The notes beneath the pieces are model-generated. The model ran no database searches, was not told where the DNA came from, and worked only from the letters and a program-made list of their open reading frames with translations. This document shows positions 1 through 11,319 of a stretch of 64,000 nt of DNA, piece after piece. Origin of the DNA: Corynebacterium variabile (GTDB lineage: Bacteria; Actinomycetota; Actinomycetes; Mycobacteriales; Mycobacteriaceae); NCBI RefSeq assembly GCF_006539825.1, contig NZ_BJNT01000009.1:62001-126000 (forward strand). Direction: 5' to 3'. Both the position numbers and the translations under genes were made by a program. How positions within the stretch are numbered: position 1 is the stretch's first letter; each line of letters opens with the position of its first letter.

Positions 1-46
1 CAGACAACCCGCCACCCCACCCCGGGGCGGCGGGTCTCGTCTGTTT
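1..46 (+). terminator. Terminator-like hairpin of a gene upstream of the window
   Basis: An inverted repeat opens the window: CAGAC and CCCGCC on the left pair with GGCGGG and GTCTG on the right, and a short T run follows. It lies just before the ribosome binding site of the first gene, so it most likely ends transcription of an unseen plus-strand gene. A role as a leader structure for the ACT gene is possible. Confidence 0.4.
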
Positions 47-60
47 CGGAGGCGGTAGCA

Positions 61-336
61 ATGAGCGGAATGATCGCGATCATGACCGTCACCGGACGGG
101 ACCACACCGGAATCATCGCCGCAGTCTCCACCGCCTGCGCCGATCTGTCCATCAACATCCGCAACGTCTCACAGACGATCATGGACGAGTGGTTCACCAT
201 GATCCTCCATGTTGAGCTTCCCGGTGATCTCGACGTCGCTGCCGTCGATGAGCGCATGGCACTGGTGGAGGACGAGCAGAAACTCGTCATCACCATCCAG
301 TCCCAGGCCATCTTCGATGCTATGCACCACATCTGA
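61..336 (+). CDS. Stand-alone ACT-domain protein (UPF0237 family)
   Basis: A 91-residue protein that is essentially one ACT domain. ACT domains bind small effectors, often amino acids, and this compact form is known as UPF0237. The opening [16 protein letters not shown] (from residue 5) has the usual first strand and Gly-containing ligand loop, followed by the helix and the strand around [17 protein letters not shown] ribosome binding site ends eight bases before the ATG. The stop lies 16 bases before the UPF0210 gene; these two families are commonly paired, so they probably act together, with the ACT protein as sensor or partner. The ligand and cellular role are not known, and nothing here shows them. 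Confidence 0.85.
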   Translation: MSGMIAIMTVTGRDHTGIIAAVSTACADLSINIRNVSQTIMDEWFTMILHVELPGDLDVAAVDERMALVEDEQKLVITIQSQAIFDAMHHI

Positions 337-352
337 GGGGTCTGACGAACAG

Positions 353-1726
353 ATGACCGCCGCATTCCTACCCTCGTCCTCCATCCTCGAGACCATCGCG
401 ATGATCCAGCGCTACCGGCTGGACATCCGCACCGTCACGATGGGCATCAACCTGCTCCCCTGCGTCCGTGCGACCTCCGCCGCCACCTGTGACGCGGTGT
501 ACGACATGGTCACCACCAGGGCCCGGAACCTCGTCCCGGTCGCCCGCGGTATCGAACGTGAGCTCGGGATACCCATCGCCAACAAGCGTGTCTCTGTCAC
601 TCCTGTCGCCATCGTCGCCTCCGCGGTGCCGGGCTGCGACCCGGTGGACATCGCCCGCGCCCTCGACCGGGCGGCCGCCGAGATCGGCGTGGACTTCATC
701 GGGGGCTACTCCGCTCTCGTCGAGAAAGGCGGCACCGAGGGCGACAAGCGGCTGATCCGGTCGATTCCCGAGGCCCTCAGTGAGACGGAGGTGGTGTGCT
801 CCTCGGTGAACATCGGCTCGTCCCGCGCCGGCATCAACATGAACGCGGTCCGTGAGATGGGCGGGGTCGTCCGGGGTTGTGCCGAGGCCACCGCTGACCG
901 CGGTTCGATCGCCGCAGCCAAACTCGTGGTCTTCTGCAACGCCGTCGGCGACAACCCCTTCATGGCGGGCGCGTTCCACGGGGTCGAGGAGCCGGACTGC
1001 GTCATCAATGTCGGTGTCTCGGGCCCTGGAGTGGTTGACCGCGCGGTCGCTGCCGTGGGTCAGGACGCGACACTCAACGAGATCGCCGAGGAGATCAAGA
1101 AGGCGGCCTTCAAGATCACCCGCACCGGCCAGCTCGTCGGCACGATGGCCGCTGACCGGTTGGGCGTCCCCTTCGGGATCGTCGACCTGTCACTGGCACC
1201 CACCGCGGAGATGGGTGACTCGGTCGCCCACATCCTCGAGCACATGGGTCTTGACCAGGTCGGTACCCACGGCACCACAGCGGCACTGGCGCTGCTCAAT
1301 GACGCGGTGAAGAAAGGCGGCATGATGGCCTGTTCGCGGGTCGGTGGGCTGTCCGGATCCTTCATTCCTGTGAGTGAGGACGCCGGCATGATCGAGGCTG
1401 TCCGTGCCGGAAACCTCACCGTCGACAAGCTTGAGGCCATGACCGCCATCTGTTCGGTGGGTCTGGACATGATCGCGGTGCCCGGCGACACGACGGCCGC
1501 CGCGATCGCCGGCATGATCGCCGATGAGGCAGCCATCGGCATGATGAACCACAAGACCACCGCAGTCCGCGTCATACCGGCGATCGGCTGCGGTGTCGGT
1601 GACGACGTGGACTTCGGTGGGCTCCTCGGGCACGCCCCGGTCATGCCGGTCCGCACCGTCCCCAACACGGCCTTCATCGACCGCGGCGGTTTCATCCCTG
1701 CTCCGGTCCACGGATTCCGGAACTGA
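353..1726 (+). CDS. UPF0210 / DUF711 family protein
   Basis: A 457-residue soluble protein of the UPF0210 (DUF711) family, close to the usual length of about 450. The ATG at 353 was chosen because it gives the family N-terminus ([11 protein letters not shown]) and follows a GAGGGG motif; the same frame is open further upstream but overlaps the ACT gene. Recognisable family segments include [14 protein letters not shown] near the start, a Gly-rich [12 protein letters not shown], and the stretch around [21 protein letters not shown]. The family is described as structurally related to the pyruvate formate-lyase barrel, but no glycyl-radical activity is established and I see no clear catalytic signature. 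It follows the ACT gene directly and is itself followed one base later by a membrane-protein gene, so all three are probably one transcript. Confidence 0.85.
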   Translation: MTAAFLPSSSILETIAMIQRYRLDIRTVTMGINLLPCVRATSAATCDAVYDMVTTRARNLVPVARGIERELGIPIANKRVSVTPVAIVASAVPGCDPVDIARALDRAAAEIGVDFIGGYSALVEKGGTEGDKRLIRSIPEALSETEVVCSSVNIGSSRAGINMNAVREMGGVVRGCAEATADRGSIAAAKLVVFCNAVGDNPFMAGAFHGVEEPDCVINVGVSGPGVVDRAVAAVGQDATLNEIAEEIKKAAFKITRTGQLVGTMAADRLGVPFGIVDLSLAPTAEMGDSVAHILEHMGLDQVGTHGTTAALALLNDAVKKGGMMACSRVGGLSGSFIPVSEDAGMIEAVRAGNLTVDKLEAMTAICSVGLDMIAVPGDTTAAAIAGMIADEAAIGMMNHKTTAVRVIPAIGCGVGDDVDFGGLLGHAPVMPVRTVPNTAFIDRGGFIPAPVHGFRN

Positions 1727-1727
1727 T

Positions 1728-2498
1728 ATGCCGGTCCTCTTCGAGCATGCCCGTGCCACGGCCCAGGTCGCCGATCCCGGCGGATTCCTGCGTGACGGTG
1801 CAGACACCGGACGCTTCGACCACGCCTGCCCGGACAGTCCCGATGACCCGGCAGTGACCGACGCACTACGTTCCACCGGCCGGGTTCCGATTGCCGGGGT
1901 CTACGCTCTGGGCCTGTCTCTTCCTCAGTGGTCTCTTGTCGGCGTCGCCGGTGGCCTCGCACTGTTGGCGGTGATCTGCCTGTTTGCCGGTGCTCCCGTG
2001 GTCGCCCTGGTCTTCGTTGTCTTCGCGGTCTTCCTCGGCGGCCTGACCGCGTTCTCTGCCGGTCGGCGCCGTGAAGGGCTCCTGGCGCTGGACGCGGCTT
2101 GGAGGCAGGGGTGGGTTCGGTTCGCCCCGGCGAGGGTGGGAGCTGCCTGGCTCGACCGTGAGGTCCGGCACGGCCCGGCGATGGGGCCACGCGATGACCG
2201 CGGTCGTAACCAGGATGTGCGTCACTGGTACCGCGCAGGTGTCGAGGTCTTCCCCACTGACGGAACCGACCCGTTCACCGTCACCACCTCGCCGTTCCAG
2301 GTGCTCGCCGACCGGGACGGGAACCCGCGCGGTCTGCACACGGCTCCGGGCCCGCTCGATGTCAGCGAACCGGAATACTCCAACGGGTGGACGCTGGTCC
2401 GTTACGTCGCCGGTGCCCCCGAGGAATCCGCCACGGTGACCACGGGGCTCACCGAGACACAGATCCTCGCGGCGCTGGAGGCTGCCGGCGTCCGGTGA
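1728..2498 (+). CDS. Conserved membrane protein of unknown function
   Basis: I do not recognise this 256-residue protein. The ATG sits one base after the UPF0210 stop, indicating translational coupling. Residues 1-65 are hydrophilic; two hydrophobic segments follow at about 68-87 and 90-110, separated by only a few residues, so they probably form a membrane hairpin with both ends on the same side. The Arg-rich GRRRE after the second helix suggests a cytoplasmic C-terminal part of about 145 residues, which resembles a small soluble beta-rich domain. No catalytic motif is evident. It ends 12 bases before the convergent FMN-oxidase gene with no room for a terminator hairpin between them. A real gene is supported by GC-rich third positions and the tight spacing. 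Confidence 0.65.
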   Translation: MPVLFEHARATAQVADPGGFLRDGADTGRFDHACPDSPDDPAVTDALRSTGRVPIAGVYALGLSLPQWSLVGVAGGLALLAVICLFAGAPVVALVFVVFAVFLGGLTAFSAGRRREGLLALDAAWRQGWVRFAPARVGAAWLDREVRHGPAMGPRDDRGRNQDVRHWYRAGVEVFPTDGTDPFTVTTSPFQVLADRDGNPRGLHTAPGPLDVSEPEYSNGWTLVRYVAGAPEESATVTTGLTETQILAALEAAGVR

Positions 2499-2510
2499 CG
2501 GTCCTGCCCG

Positions 2511-3839
2511 TCACGCGTGTCCGACTACCCGTGTCCCACGGAGCCCTGCGACGTTCTTCGCCCCGCAGAGTGCCATGGTGAGTTCGAGCTCGGCGAGGAC
2601 GTTCTGTATGACCTCCTCCGCGCCACGCCGGCCTGCCACAGCCAGCCCGTACATCCACGGACGGCCGAGGAGGACGGCGTCCGCTCCAAGGGCCAGTGCC
2701 ACGGCGACGTCCCGGCCGGTGCGGATGCCGGAGTCCAGCAGCAGGGTCGGTTCATCGCCGAGGTGACGTCGGATCTCGATCAGTGCGTCAAGGGAGGAGA
2801 CGGAACCGTCGACCTGGCGTCCACCGTGGTTGGAGACCACCACGGCATCCGCACCGACGGCAAAGGCGCGCTCGGCGTCCTCCGGATCGAGGATGCCCTT
2901 GAATACCACCGGCAGCGAGGTCCGGTCCTTGAGTGTGGCCAGCATGTCCCAGTCGAGGCCGGGGTTGGAGTAGGTGCCGAGGAAGGTCTCGACGGCGGCC
3001 CGGGGTTCCGGGGACAGCAGGTTGCGCAGCGTCCTTCCCGGGTGATGGCGGGCGATCGACAGCAGGGATGCCGCTGCAGCCGGTGTGATCCGGACATCCC
3101 CGGACGAGTCCGATCCGGCGCCACGGATCTTCGTACGCACCATGTCCATGTAGCGGGAGTCGGAGGTGTACTGGGCGATGCCCTGTCCACGGGAGAACGG
3201 CAGTGAACCGAGAGTGAGGTCCTGCGGGCGCCACCCCAGCACAGTCGTGTCCAGGGTGACGACCAGGGCTCCCGCCCCGGAGGCTTCAGCCCGTCGGATG
3301 AGACTGTCCACGAGTTCTTCATCCGTGGACCAGTAGAGCTGGAACCAGTGTCCGGCCGGTGCAGCCGCTGCGGCGGTGTCCTCCAGGGGCGAGCATCCCT
3401 GGTTGCTGATGACCATCGAGACGCCTGTCGCCGCCGCGGCACGGGCGGTGAGGAGATCGGCGTCCTTGTCGACGAGTGCTGAGGCGCCGATCGGCGCAAG
3501 GAGGACCGGGGAGGCGTAGTCCTCCCCGAACAGGGAGACCGTCAGGTCACGTTCCTTGACACCGTGGGCCATCCGCGGCACGAGTCTGTGCCGGTAGAAG
3601 GACTCACGGTTGGCGTCCATGGTGCGTCCCTCCCCTGCGCCGCCGGCGACGTATGCCCAGGCCTTCCGGGACATGTGCCGCCGGGCGGCACCCTCCAGTC
3701 CGGCAGCATCGGTGGGAACCGACGGTCGGAGACCGGACACCCCCGCCCGGTAGATACGGTCCTGGCGGGCGCGGCCGGCACCGGCCACAGCAGACGCCAG
3801 AGACAGGAACGTGGACTGTGTGTCACTTCGGGAAACCAT
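2511..3839 (-). CDS. FMN-dependent alpha-hydroxy-acid oxidase (lactate 2-monooxygenase / lactate oxidase type)
   Basis: Member of the L-2-hydroxyacid oxidase family, FMN-containing TIM barrels that oxidise substrates such as L-lactate. At 442 residues it is longer than lactate oxidases because of an N-terminal extension of about 50 residues. Family marks: AYVAGGAGEGRTMDANR near the start, the substrate/FMN segment VVFKGILDPEDAERA, the catalytic VVSNHGGRQVDGS with its His, and the phosphate-binding RTGRDVAVALALGADAVLLGR. The Gly-Ala-Gly-rich AGGAGEGRT start is closer to lactate 2-monooxygenase than to membrane-bound LldD. The ATG at 3839 is preferred over an upstream start that would add 29 Arg-rich residues; an AGGGG lies upstream. 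It is convergent with the membrane-protein gene. The exact substrate cannot be decided from sequence. Confidence 0.8.
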   Translation of the reverse strand: MVSRSDTQSTFLSLASAVAGAGRARQDRIYRAGVSGLRPSVPTDAAGLEGAARRHMSRKAWAYVAGGAGEGRTMDANRESFYRHRLVPRMAHGVKERDLTVSLFGEDYASPVLLAPIGASALVDKDADLLTARAAAATGVSMVISNQGCSPLEDTAAAAAPAGHWFQLYWSTDEELVDSLIRRAEASGAGALVVTLDTTVLGWRPQDLTLGSLPFSRGQGIAQYTSDSRYMDMVRTKIRGAGSDSSGDVRITPAAAASLLSIARHHPGRTLRNLLSPEPRAAVETFLGTYSNPGLDWDMLATLKDRTSLPVVFKGILDPEDAERAFAVGADAVVVSNHGGRQVDGSVSSLDALIEIRRHLGDEPTLLLDSGIRTGRDVAVALALGADAVLLGRPWMYGLAVAGRRGAEEVIQNVLAELELTMALCGAKNVAGLRGTRVVGHA

Positions 3840-3886
3840 TGTCCGACAGTAACCCCTGCCGACCCTCTCCGGGGTCGGAACGGGCG

Positions 3887-5515
<1,629 letters not shown>

Positions 5516-5754
5516 AACGGTCCAGCGTATCACGCAGATGATCAGGTTCCGCACCGTGGTCCGGTGTGACTGGACACACGGTCGTGGGGGTGGGCACCGC
5601 GCTCTCCACCTCCCTCCCAAGGAGAGAGAGACCGCGACGGGACAACCCGCAGGCGTCCCACCCCGCACTTCCGTGATCCCGGAGTCCCGCTTTCCACCCA
5701 AGCTCCGAGACGTCCTTTCCGGACACCTGCCGGCGTTCCTTGTGGACACGAATG

Positions 5755-5783
5755 AATATATATGACCGCAGGGTCATTCGCTA
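5755..5783 (-). promoter_or_regulatory. Candidate promoter with an operator-like dyad in the spacer, reading toward the ABC-F gene
   Basis: On the minus strand TAGCGA (-35, weak) and TATATT (-10) are exactly 17 bases apart, and the spacer is filled by ATGACC-CTGC-GGTCAT, a perfect dyad (plus-strand 5762-5777). A second dyad, CGAATGA (5749-5755) with TCATTCG (5774-5780), overlaps it with a different centre. A dyad between -35 and -10 is a common place for a repressor to bind. Start of transcription would be near 5748. Confidence 0.4.
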
Positions 5784-5936
5784 GAGAAAAGGTAATTATC
5801 CGTGGGGCGACTGTTACGTCGGGGGTGGTCGGTAAGTGCCACCGCCGTGAAAGACTCTGCAATGAATTCTGTTCACCCTGGTCAGGCGTGCCGTGGTTAC
5901 GCAGCGTCGGTCCTCGGGCTTCCCTGGTCACGGGGG

Positions 5937-5942
5937 TAGGAT
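5937..5942 (+). promoter_or_regulatory. -10 box (TAGGAT) for a leaderless transcript
   Basis: TAGGAT is followed by six bases and then the ATG at 5949, so transcription would start at or next to the start codon. There is no ribosome binding site before this ATG, which fits leaderless translation, common in corynebacteria and mycobacteria. No clear -35 is seen. Confidence 0.6.
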
Positions 5943-5948
5943 GACTGC

Positions 5949-7094
5949 ATGCACATCGCTGTCCTGGGCCTCGGGCCCGCCGGTTCCGTCCTCGCCCACC
6001 GTGCAGTGGCCAGGGGATGGACGGTCGACGGTTACGACCCCGCATGCCGGGACACCGACGGATCCCCCACCCTGCCTGAGTGGCGCAGTACCTACGGGCT
6101 ACCCGTGGCCGCATTACCGGACTGGGCTAACTCCCTCATTCCTTTCTCTTCCGTCTCCCCCGGTCTCAGCGCGCACACACCCGGACACCGGGTCCTGGAC
6201 TACGGCGGCTACGGGATGGTCGACCGTACGGCTCTCCGGGAGCGACTTGCCCCCGGCATCCGGCTGCACCGTCGCCGGGTGGATGCCCCGACCGCCCGGA
6301 CCTTGGGGGTGGACGCCGTCATCGACTGCCGCGGAGTGGTCGACCGTCCGGGATCGGTGCGGCAGATCGCCTACGGGATCTTCCTGCCTCCGGAGACTGC
6401 GCAGGACGCCGGGCTCGCCACCTCGGAGTTCATGGACTGGCGCCCCTCTCCCCGGGCCTCAGAGCACAGGGAAGGAGGGCCGAGCTTCCTCTACGTCCAG
6501 GACCTCGGTGACCGGGTTCTCGTCGAGGAGACTGTTCTGGCGACCAGGACCTCGGCCCGGAAGATGCTCCCGGAACTGAGGCTGCGGCTGCTGTCCCGTC
6601 TCGGTGAGGTCGCCGTCCACGCCACCGGCACGGAAACCGTCCACTTCCCGATGGACCGCCGACGCCGTCCCTGGTACCTGGGCCCTGACGCGGACGGAGT
6701 CGCCACCTTTGGCGCCGCCGGGGGACTCACCCACCCGGCCACCGGTTACTCGGTCGCTGCTGCCGTCGCCGCCGCCGACAGGGTCCTCGACCAACTCGCC
6801 GACCACGCTGCCGGGCGACCTCTCCCCCGCCGTGACCGGCTCTCGGCCGCGTTGGCCTGGCGACTCCGCCTGCTCGGCGGCGAACTGATCATCCGGGCCG
6901 GTGCGGCGGTCCTCCCCGGATTCTTCGACGCCTTCTTCCGCCTGCCCGCCCGCCTGCAGCGCGGATACCTCGAAGGGCAGGACGCCCTGCCGGTCGCGGC
7001 GGCGATGTTCTCGCTGGCGCGCTTCCCGCGGGCTGTCCTGCCCTTCCTCCGCCCACTGCCGCAGGCGCTGTACTACACGCTGAAACCCAGGTAA
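5949..7094 (+). CDS. Lycopene-cyclase-like flavoprotein (CrtY/CrtL family)
   Basis: A 381-residue protein of the flavoprotein lycopene cyclase family, which cyclise carotenoid ends using a reduced flavin without net redox. It opens with a dinucleotide-binding motif, LGLGPAGSVLAHRA (residues 6-19). Diagnostic family motifs follow: EFMDWRP (about 164-170), VEETVLATR (about 193-201) with its catalytic-type acidic pair, and GAAGGLTHPATGYSVAAAV (about 259-277). The C-terminal part is hydrophobic/Arg-rich and may touch the membrane. The start is set by the leaderless -10 at 5937. Its end overlaps the convergent sufT by 22 bases. No other carotenoid gene is near. The known C. glutamicum carotenoid cyclases are small membrane CrtYe/Yf-type proteins, so this gene may have a different substrate. 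Confidence 0.75.
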   Translation: MHIAVLGLGPAGSVLAHRAVARGWTVDGYDPACRDTDGSPTLPEWRSTYGLPVAALPDWANSLIPFSSVSPGLSAHTPGHRVLDYGGYGMVDRTALRERLAPGIRLHRRRVDAPTARTLGVDAVIDCRGVVDRPGSVRQIAYGIFLPPETAQDAGLATSEFMDWRPSPRASEHREGGPSFLYVQDLGDRVLVEETVLATRTSARKMLPELRLRLLSRLGEVAVHATGTETVHFPMDRRRRPWYLGPDADGVATFGAAGGLTHPATGYSVAAAVAAADRVLDQLADHAAGRPLPRRDRLSAALAWRLRLLGGELIIRAGAAVLPGFFDAFFRLPARLQRGYLEGQDALPVAAAMFSLARFPRAVLPFLRPLPQALYYTLKPR

Positions 7095-7498
7095 CGGAGC
7101 TGCTCCCGGCCTTCCTCGTTGATCATGTGGGGTCCCCACGGCGGGGACCAGACCCAGTTGATCCGCAGTTCGGAGATCTGGTCGATATTGCCGACCACGG
7201 CCGCCTGCGACTGGTCCTCGAGCATGTCCGTCAGCGGGCACGCCGGAGAGGTCAGGGTCATGTTGATGACCGCGACAGAGTCTCCCTCGCCCTCGACCCA
7301 GATGTCGTAGACCAGGCCCAGATCGACGACGTTGATGCCCAGCTCGGGGTCGATCACGTCGAGCATGTACTCCTCGATCTGACCGGCGAGCTGCACCTGC
7401 TCCGGCGTCTGGTCCTTCGGCGGCTCCGGCACGTCATTGAGTGGATTGGGATCCATCTGCGGGGCGGTCGGCTCAGCGGTGGTGTTCTCGTCACTCAC
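7073..7498 (-). CDS. sufT: SufT, MIP18/DUF59 Fe-S assembly factor
   Basis: A 141-residue protein with an N-terminal disordered, Pro/Glu-rich stretch (about 1-35) and a MIP18/DUF59 domain. The domain shows DVIDPELGINVVDLGLVYDI (about 48-67) and the Cys motif LTSPACPLTD (Cys87), conserved in SufT and its eukaryotic relative CIA2, which help mature Fe-S proteins. The GTG at 7498 was chosen because AAAGGA lies nine bases upstream; the frame continues further upstream with low-complexity sequence overlapping sufU. It is the last gene of the suf operon, 52 bases after sufU, and ends inside the convergent lycopene-cyclase-like gene. Confidence 0.87.
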   Translation of the reverse strand: MSDENTTAEPTAPQMDPNPLNDVPEPPKDQTPEQVQLAGQIEEYMLDVIDPELGINVVDLGLVYDIWVEGEGDSVAVINMTLTSPACPLTDMLEDQSQAAVVGNIDQISELRINWVWSPPWGPHMINEEGREQLRYLGFSV

Positions 7499-7550
7499 AG
7501 CGGCTGTCCTTTCGGTTCGGTCGTATCGGGGTTCGGTGGGTACAGCGGAT

Positions 7551-8012
7551 TCAGTGGGCGGGGCTCGGGTGTGGGATGCCGGCGTCCAGGGTGGCGGCCT
7601 CGAAGGCCTTCCAGCCCAGCAGGGCACACTTCACGCGGGCCGGGTACCGGGAGACGCCGGCGAAGGCGATGCCGTCACCGATGAGATCCTCGTCGCCTTC
7701 CTCCTCACCGCGGCTGGTCACCATCTTCTCGAACTCGGCGAGCTTGGCGAAGGCCTGCTCGACGGGGAGCCCGATGATCTCCTCGGCCATGACCGAGGTG
7801 GAGGCCTGGCTGATCGAGCAGCCCTGGGCGTCGTAGGAGACGTCCTCGACGGTCTTCTGGTCGTCGCTGAGGTGGACGCGCAGGGTCACCTCGTCACCGC
7901 AGGAGGTGTTCACATGGTGCACCTCGGCCTCGAAGGGCTCGCGGAGTCCCGCGTGCTGCGGGTTCTTGTAGTGGTCCAGGATGACTTCCTGGTACATCTG
8001 CTCGAGTTTCAC
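7551..8012 (-). CDS. sufU: SufU, zinc-dependent sulfur transfer protein / scaffold-like
   Basis: A 153-residue SufU protein. In Gram-positive bacteria SufU accepts persulfide sulfur from SufS using a bound zinc, passing it to the SufBCD complex. The zinc ligands are visible: NTSCGDE (Cys38, Asp40), AQGCSISQAS (Cys65) and RVKCALLGW (Cys129). The insertion between the last two Cys (around GLPVEQAFAKLAEFEKM) is typical for SufU and distinguishes it from IscU. A GTG start follows a purine-rich stretch. It sits 39 bases after sufS, in the usual suf order. Confidence 0.92.
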   Translation of the reverse strand: MKLEQMYQEVILDHYKNPQHAGLREPFEAEVHHVNTSCGDEVTLRVHLSDDQKTVEDVSYDAQGCSISQASTSVMAEEIIGLPVEQAFAKLAEFEKMVTSRGEEEGDEDLIGDGIAFAGVSRYPARVKCALLGWKAFEAATLDAGIPHPSPAH

Positions 8013-8051
8013 GGTCAGTGTCTCTCTTTCTCCACCGGGGTCACCGGTGAC

Positions 8052-9299
<1,248 letters not shown>

Positions 9300-9313
9300 T
9301 CAGTCGGTCCCTC

Positions 9314-10078
9314 TTAAACCTTGTGGGTGTACTTCTCGTAACCGTGGGCCTCGAGCTCTTCAGCGAGCTCCGGGCCGCCGGACTCGACGATCTGGCCCTT
9401 GGCGAAAACGTGCACGAAGTCGGGCTTCACGTAGTTGAGGATGCGCTGGTAGTGCGTGATCAGCAGCAGGCCGCCGTTCTCGCGCTCCTTGTAGTTGTTG
9501 ATGCCCTGGGAGACGATGCGCAGGGCATCGACGTCCAGGCCGGAGTCCGTCTCGTCCAGGACGGCGAACTTCGGCTTGAGCAGGCCGAGCTGGAGGATCT
9601 CGTGGCGCTTCTTCTCACCACCGGAGAAGCCCTCGTTGACGGAGCGTTCGGAGAAGCTCGGGTCGATCTCGAGCTCGTCCATGGCGGTACGCGCCTCCTT
9701 GACCCAGGAGCGCAGCTTCGGGGCCTCGCCGCGCACGGCGGTGGCCGCGGACCGGAGGAAGTTCGCCATGGAGACACCGGGCACCTCGACCGGGTACTGC
9801 ATGGCGAGGAAGAGGCCGGCACGGGCCCGCTCGGACACGTCCATGTCCAGCAGGTTCTCACCGTCGAGGAGGACCTCGCCCTCGGTGATCTCGTACTTGG
9901 GGTGGCCGGCGATGGCGTAGGACAGGGTGGACTTGCCGGAGCCGTTCGGACCCATGATGGCGTGGGTCTCACCGGAGTTGATGGTGAGGTTCACACCGTG
10001 GAGGATCTTCTTGGGTTCCTCGCCCTCCTCCTGGGGGACGACCTGTGCGTGAATGTTCTTGATTTCGAGGGTGCTCAT
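9314..10078 (-). CDS. sufC: SufC ATPase of the SufBCD scaffold
   Basis: A 254-residue ABC-type ATPase that powers the SufBCD Fe-S scaffold in the cytoplasm. Walker A GPNGSGKST lies at residues 43-51, the ABC signature FSGGEKKRHE at 151-160, and Walker B with FAVLDETDSGLD at 171-182; DETDSGLD is the SufC version of the D-loop region. The start MSTLEIKNIHAQV at 10078 matches the family; the open frame upstream would add a Pro/Ser-rich tail overlapping sufD and was rejected. The ribosome binding site is weak (AGAAG), and the gap to sufD is 52 bases. Confidence 0.95.
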   Translation of the reverse strand: MSTLEIKNIHAQVVPQEEGEEPKKILHGVNLTINSGETHAIMGPNGSGKSTLSYAIAGHPKYEITEGEVLLDGENLLDMDVSERARAGLFLAMQYPVEVPGVSMANFLRSAATAVRGEAPKLRSWVKEARTAMDELEIDPSFSERSVNEGFSGGEKKRHEILQLGLLKPKFAVLDETDSGLDVDALRIVSQGINNYKERENGGLLLITHYQRILNYVKPDFVHVFAKGQIVESGGPELAEELEAHGYEKYTHKV

Positions 10079-10130
10079 CGGATTGACGCTGCTTTCTTCT
10101 GCGTGTGGGTCTGCGGGACGGGGCGGTGTG

Positions 10131-11315
10131 TCACAGGACGGTGTTGGCGAGCTCCTGCTCGACAACGTCTTCGAGGCTGTTACGGACCTGTTCGACGGGC
10201 ACCCGTCGGATGACGTCCGAGAAGAAGCCGCGGATGATGAGGCGGCGGGCCACCTCGTCAGGGATGCCGCGGGACATGAGGTAGAACATGTGCTCGTCGT
10301 CGAAGCGTCCCACGGTGGCGGCGTGACCGGCACCGACGATCTCGCCGGTCTGGATCTCCAGGTTCGGGATGGCGTCCGCCCGTGCACCGCCGGTGAGGAC
10401 GAGGTTCTTGTTCGTCTCGTAGGTGTCGGTGCCCGTGGCGTCCGGCCGGATCAGGCAGTCACCGATCCACACGGTGCGTGCCTCGGTGCCGTGACGGCCC
10501 TCCTCGCCCTGCAGCGCGCCCTTGTAGAGGACGTTGGAGCGGCAGTTCGGCTGGCTGTGGTCGACAAGCAGACGCTGCTCGAAGTACTGGCCGGCGTCTG
10601 CGAAGTAGACGCCGAGCATCTCGGCGTCGCCGCCCGGGCCCGCGTAGCGCACGTGCGGCAGGGCGCGGACCACGTCGCCGCCGAAGATGGCGGAGGTGTG
10701 GCGGACGGTGGCGTCGCGTCCGACGAGGACGTGGGAATTGGACAGGTGCACGGCAGTGCGTCCCCAGTCCTCCCAGACGACGACGGTGAGCTGGGAACCG
10801 TCACCGAGCACGAACTCGAGGTTGTCGGAGTGGACGCCGTCGCCCTCGTAACGGATGACGACGACAGCCTCGGCGAAGTTGCCCAGGTCCACGACGGTGG
10901 TGCCGTAGGTGGTGACGTCGTCACCGGCGCCGGTGATCACGATGGTGACCGGCTCGGTCAGGACGGACTCCTTGTCGATGCTGATGTAGTCGGCGACCTC
11001 GCAGTGGGTCCAGGACTCGGCGGCGGGACGGTCGACCGGGAGGCCGGCGCGACCGACGCGCTCATCGTCCATGGGCAGCTCGGTGTAGGTGACACCGGCC
11101 TGGCCCGCGGTGTCCACGGAGATCTGCTGGCGGGCCGCGGGGGCACCGTCGTTCTTCTGCAGACCTCGCAGGCGGCGCAGCGGGGTGAAGCGCCAGTCCT
11201 CGTCCTTGCCGTACGGGACGGGGAAGTCCTCCGGGTTCGTGGACTGGAACCGGTCGCCCTTGGTGGGGGTCCGGTTCGCCGGAGTGACGGTTGACTGGGT
11301 AGTCGGGGTGGTCAT
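10131..11315 (-). CDS. sufD: SufD subunit of the SufBCD scaffold
   Basis: A 394-residue SufD, a beta-helix protein that pairs with SufB and SufC to build Fe-S clusters. It has the C-terminal family motif VGRFDDEHMFYLMSRGIPDEVARRLIIRGF, of which FYLMSRGI (near residue 352) is also in SufB; the His of this region (SHSQPN-like VDHSQPNCRSN at about 258) is conserved in SufD. The N-terminus is poorly conserved and starts with Thr/Pro-rich sequence. The ATG lies four bases after the sufB stop, so the two are translated together, as expected for partners in one complex. Confidence 0.93.
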   Translation of the reverse strand: MTTPTTQSTVTPANRTPTKGDRFQSTNPEDFPVPYGKDEDWRFTPLRRLRGLQKNDGAPAARQQISVDTAGQAGVTYTELPMDDERVGRAGLPVDRPAAESWTHCEVADYISIDKESVLTEPVTIVITGAGDDVTTYGTTVVDLGNFAEAVVVIRYEGDGVHSDNLEFVLGDGSQLTVVVWEDWGRTAVHLSNSHVLVGRDATVRHTSAIFGGDVVRALPHVRYAGPGGDAEMLGVYFADAGQYFEQRLLVDHSQPNCRSNVLYKGALQGEEGRHGTEARTVWIGDCLIRPDATGTDTYETNKNLVLTGGARADAIPNLEIQTGEIVGAGHAATVGRFDDEHMFYLMSRGIPDEVARRLIIRGFFSDVIRRVPVEQVRNSLEDVVEQELANTVL

Positions 11316-11319
11316 GGGT

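Larger units (their letters stand above)
5516..5948. other. Divergent intergenic region between the ABC-F gene and the lycopene-cyclase-like gene
   Basis: About 430 bases without a convincing gene. On the ABC-F side it holds a roughly 230-base leader with a CTCTCC/GGAGAG hairpin (5609-5633 region) and a CCGGTGTG/CACACGG hairpin near 5560. In the middle is an AT-rich patch with two overlapping dyads (5749-5780). On the right, a leaderless -10 box lies just before 5949. A 60-codon open frame from 5762 has no ribosome binding site and was not accepted. Confidence 0.6.

Noticed and set aside
5762..5944. Possible 60-residue protein in the ABC-F / cyclase intergenic region
   Set aside because: No ribosome binding site, no family resemblance, and its start lies inside the operator-like dyad.
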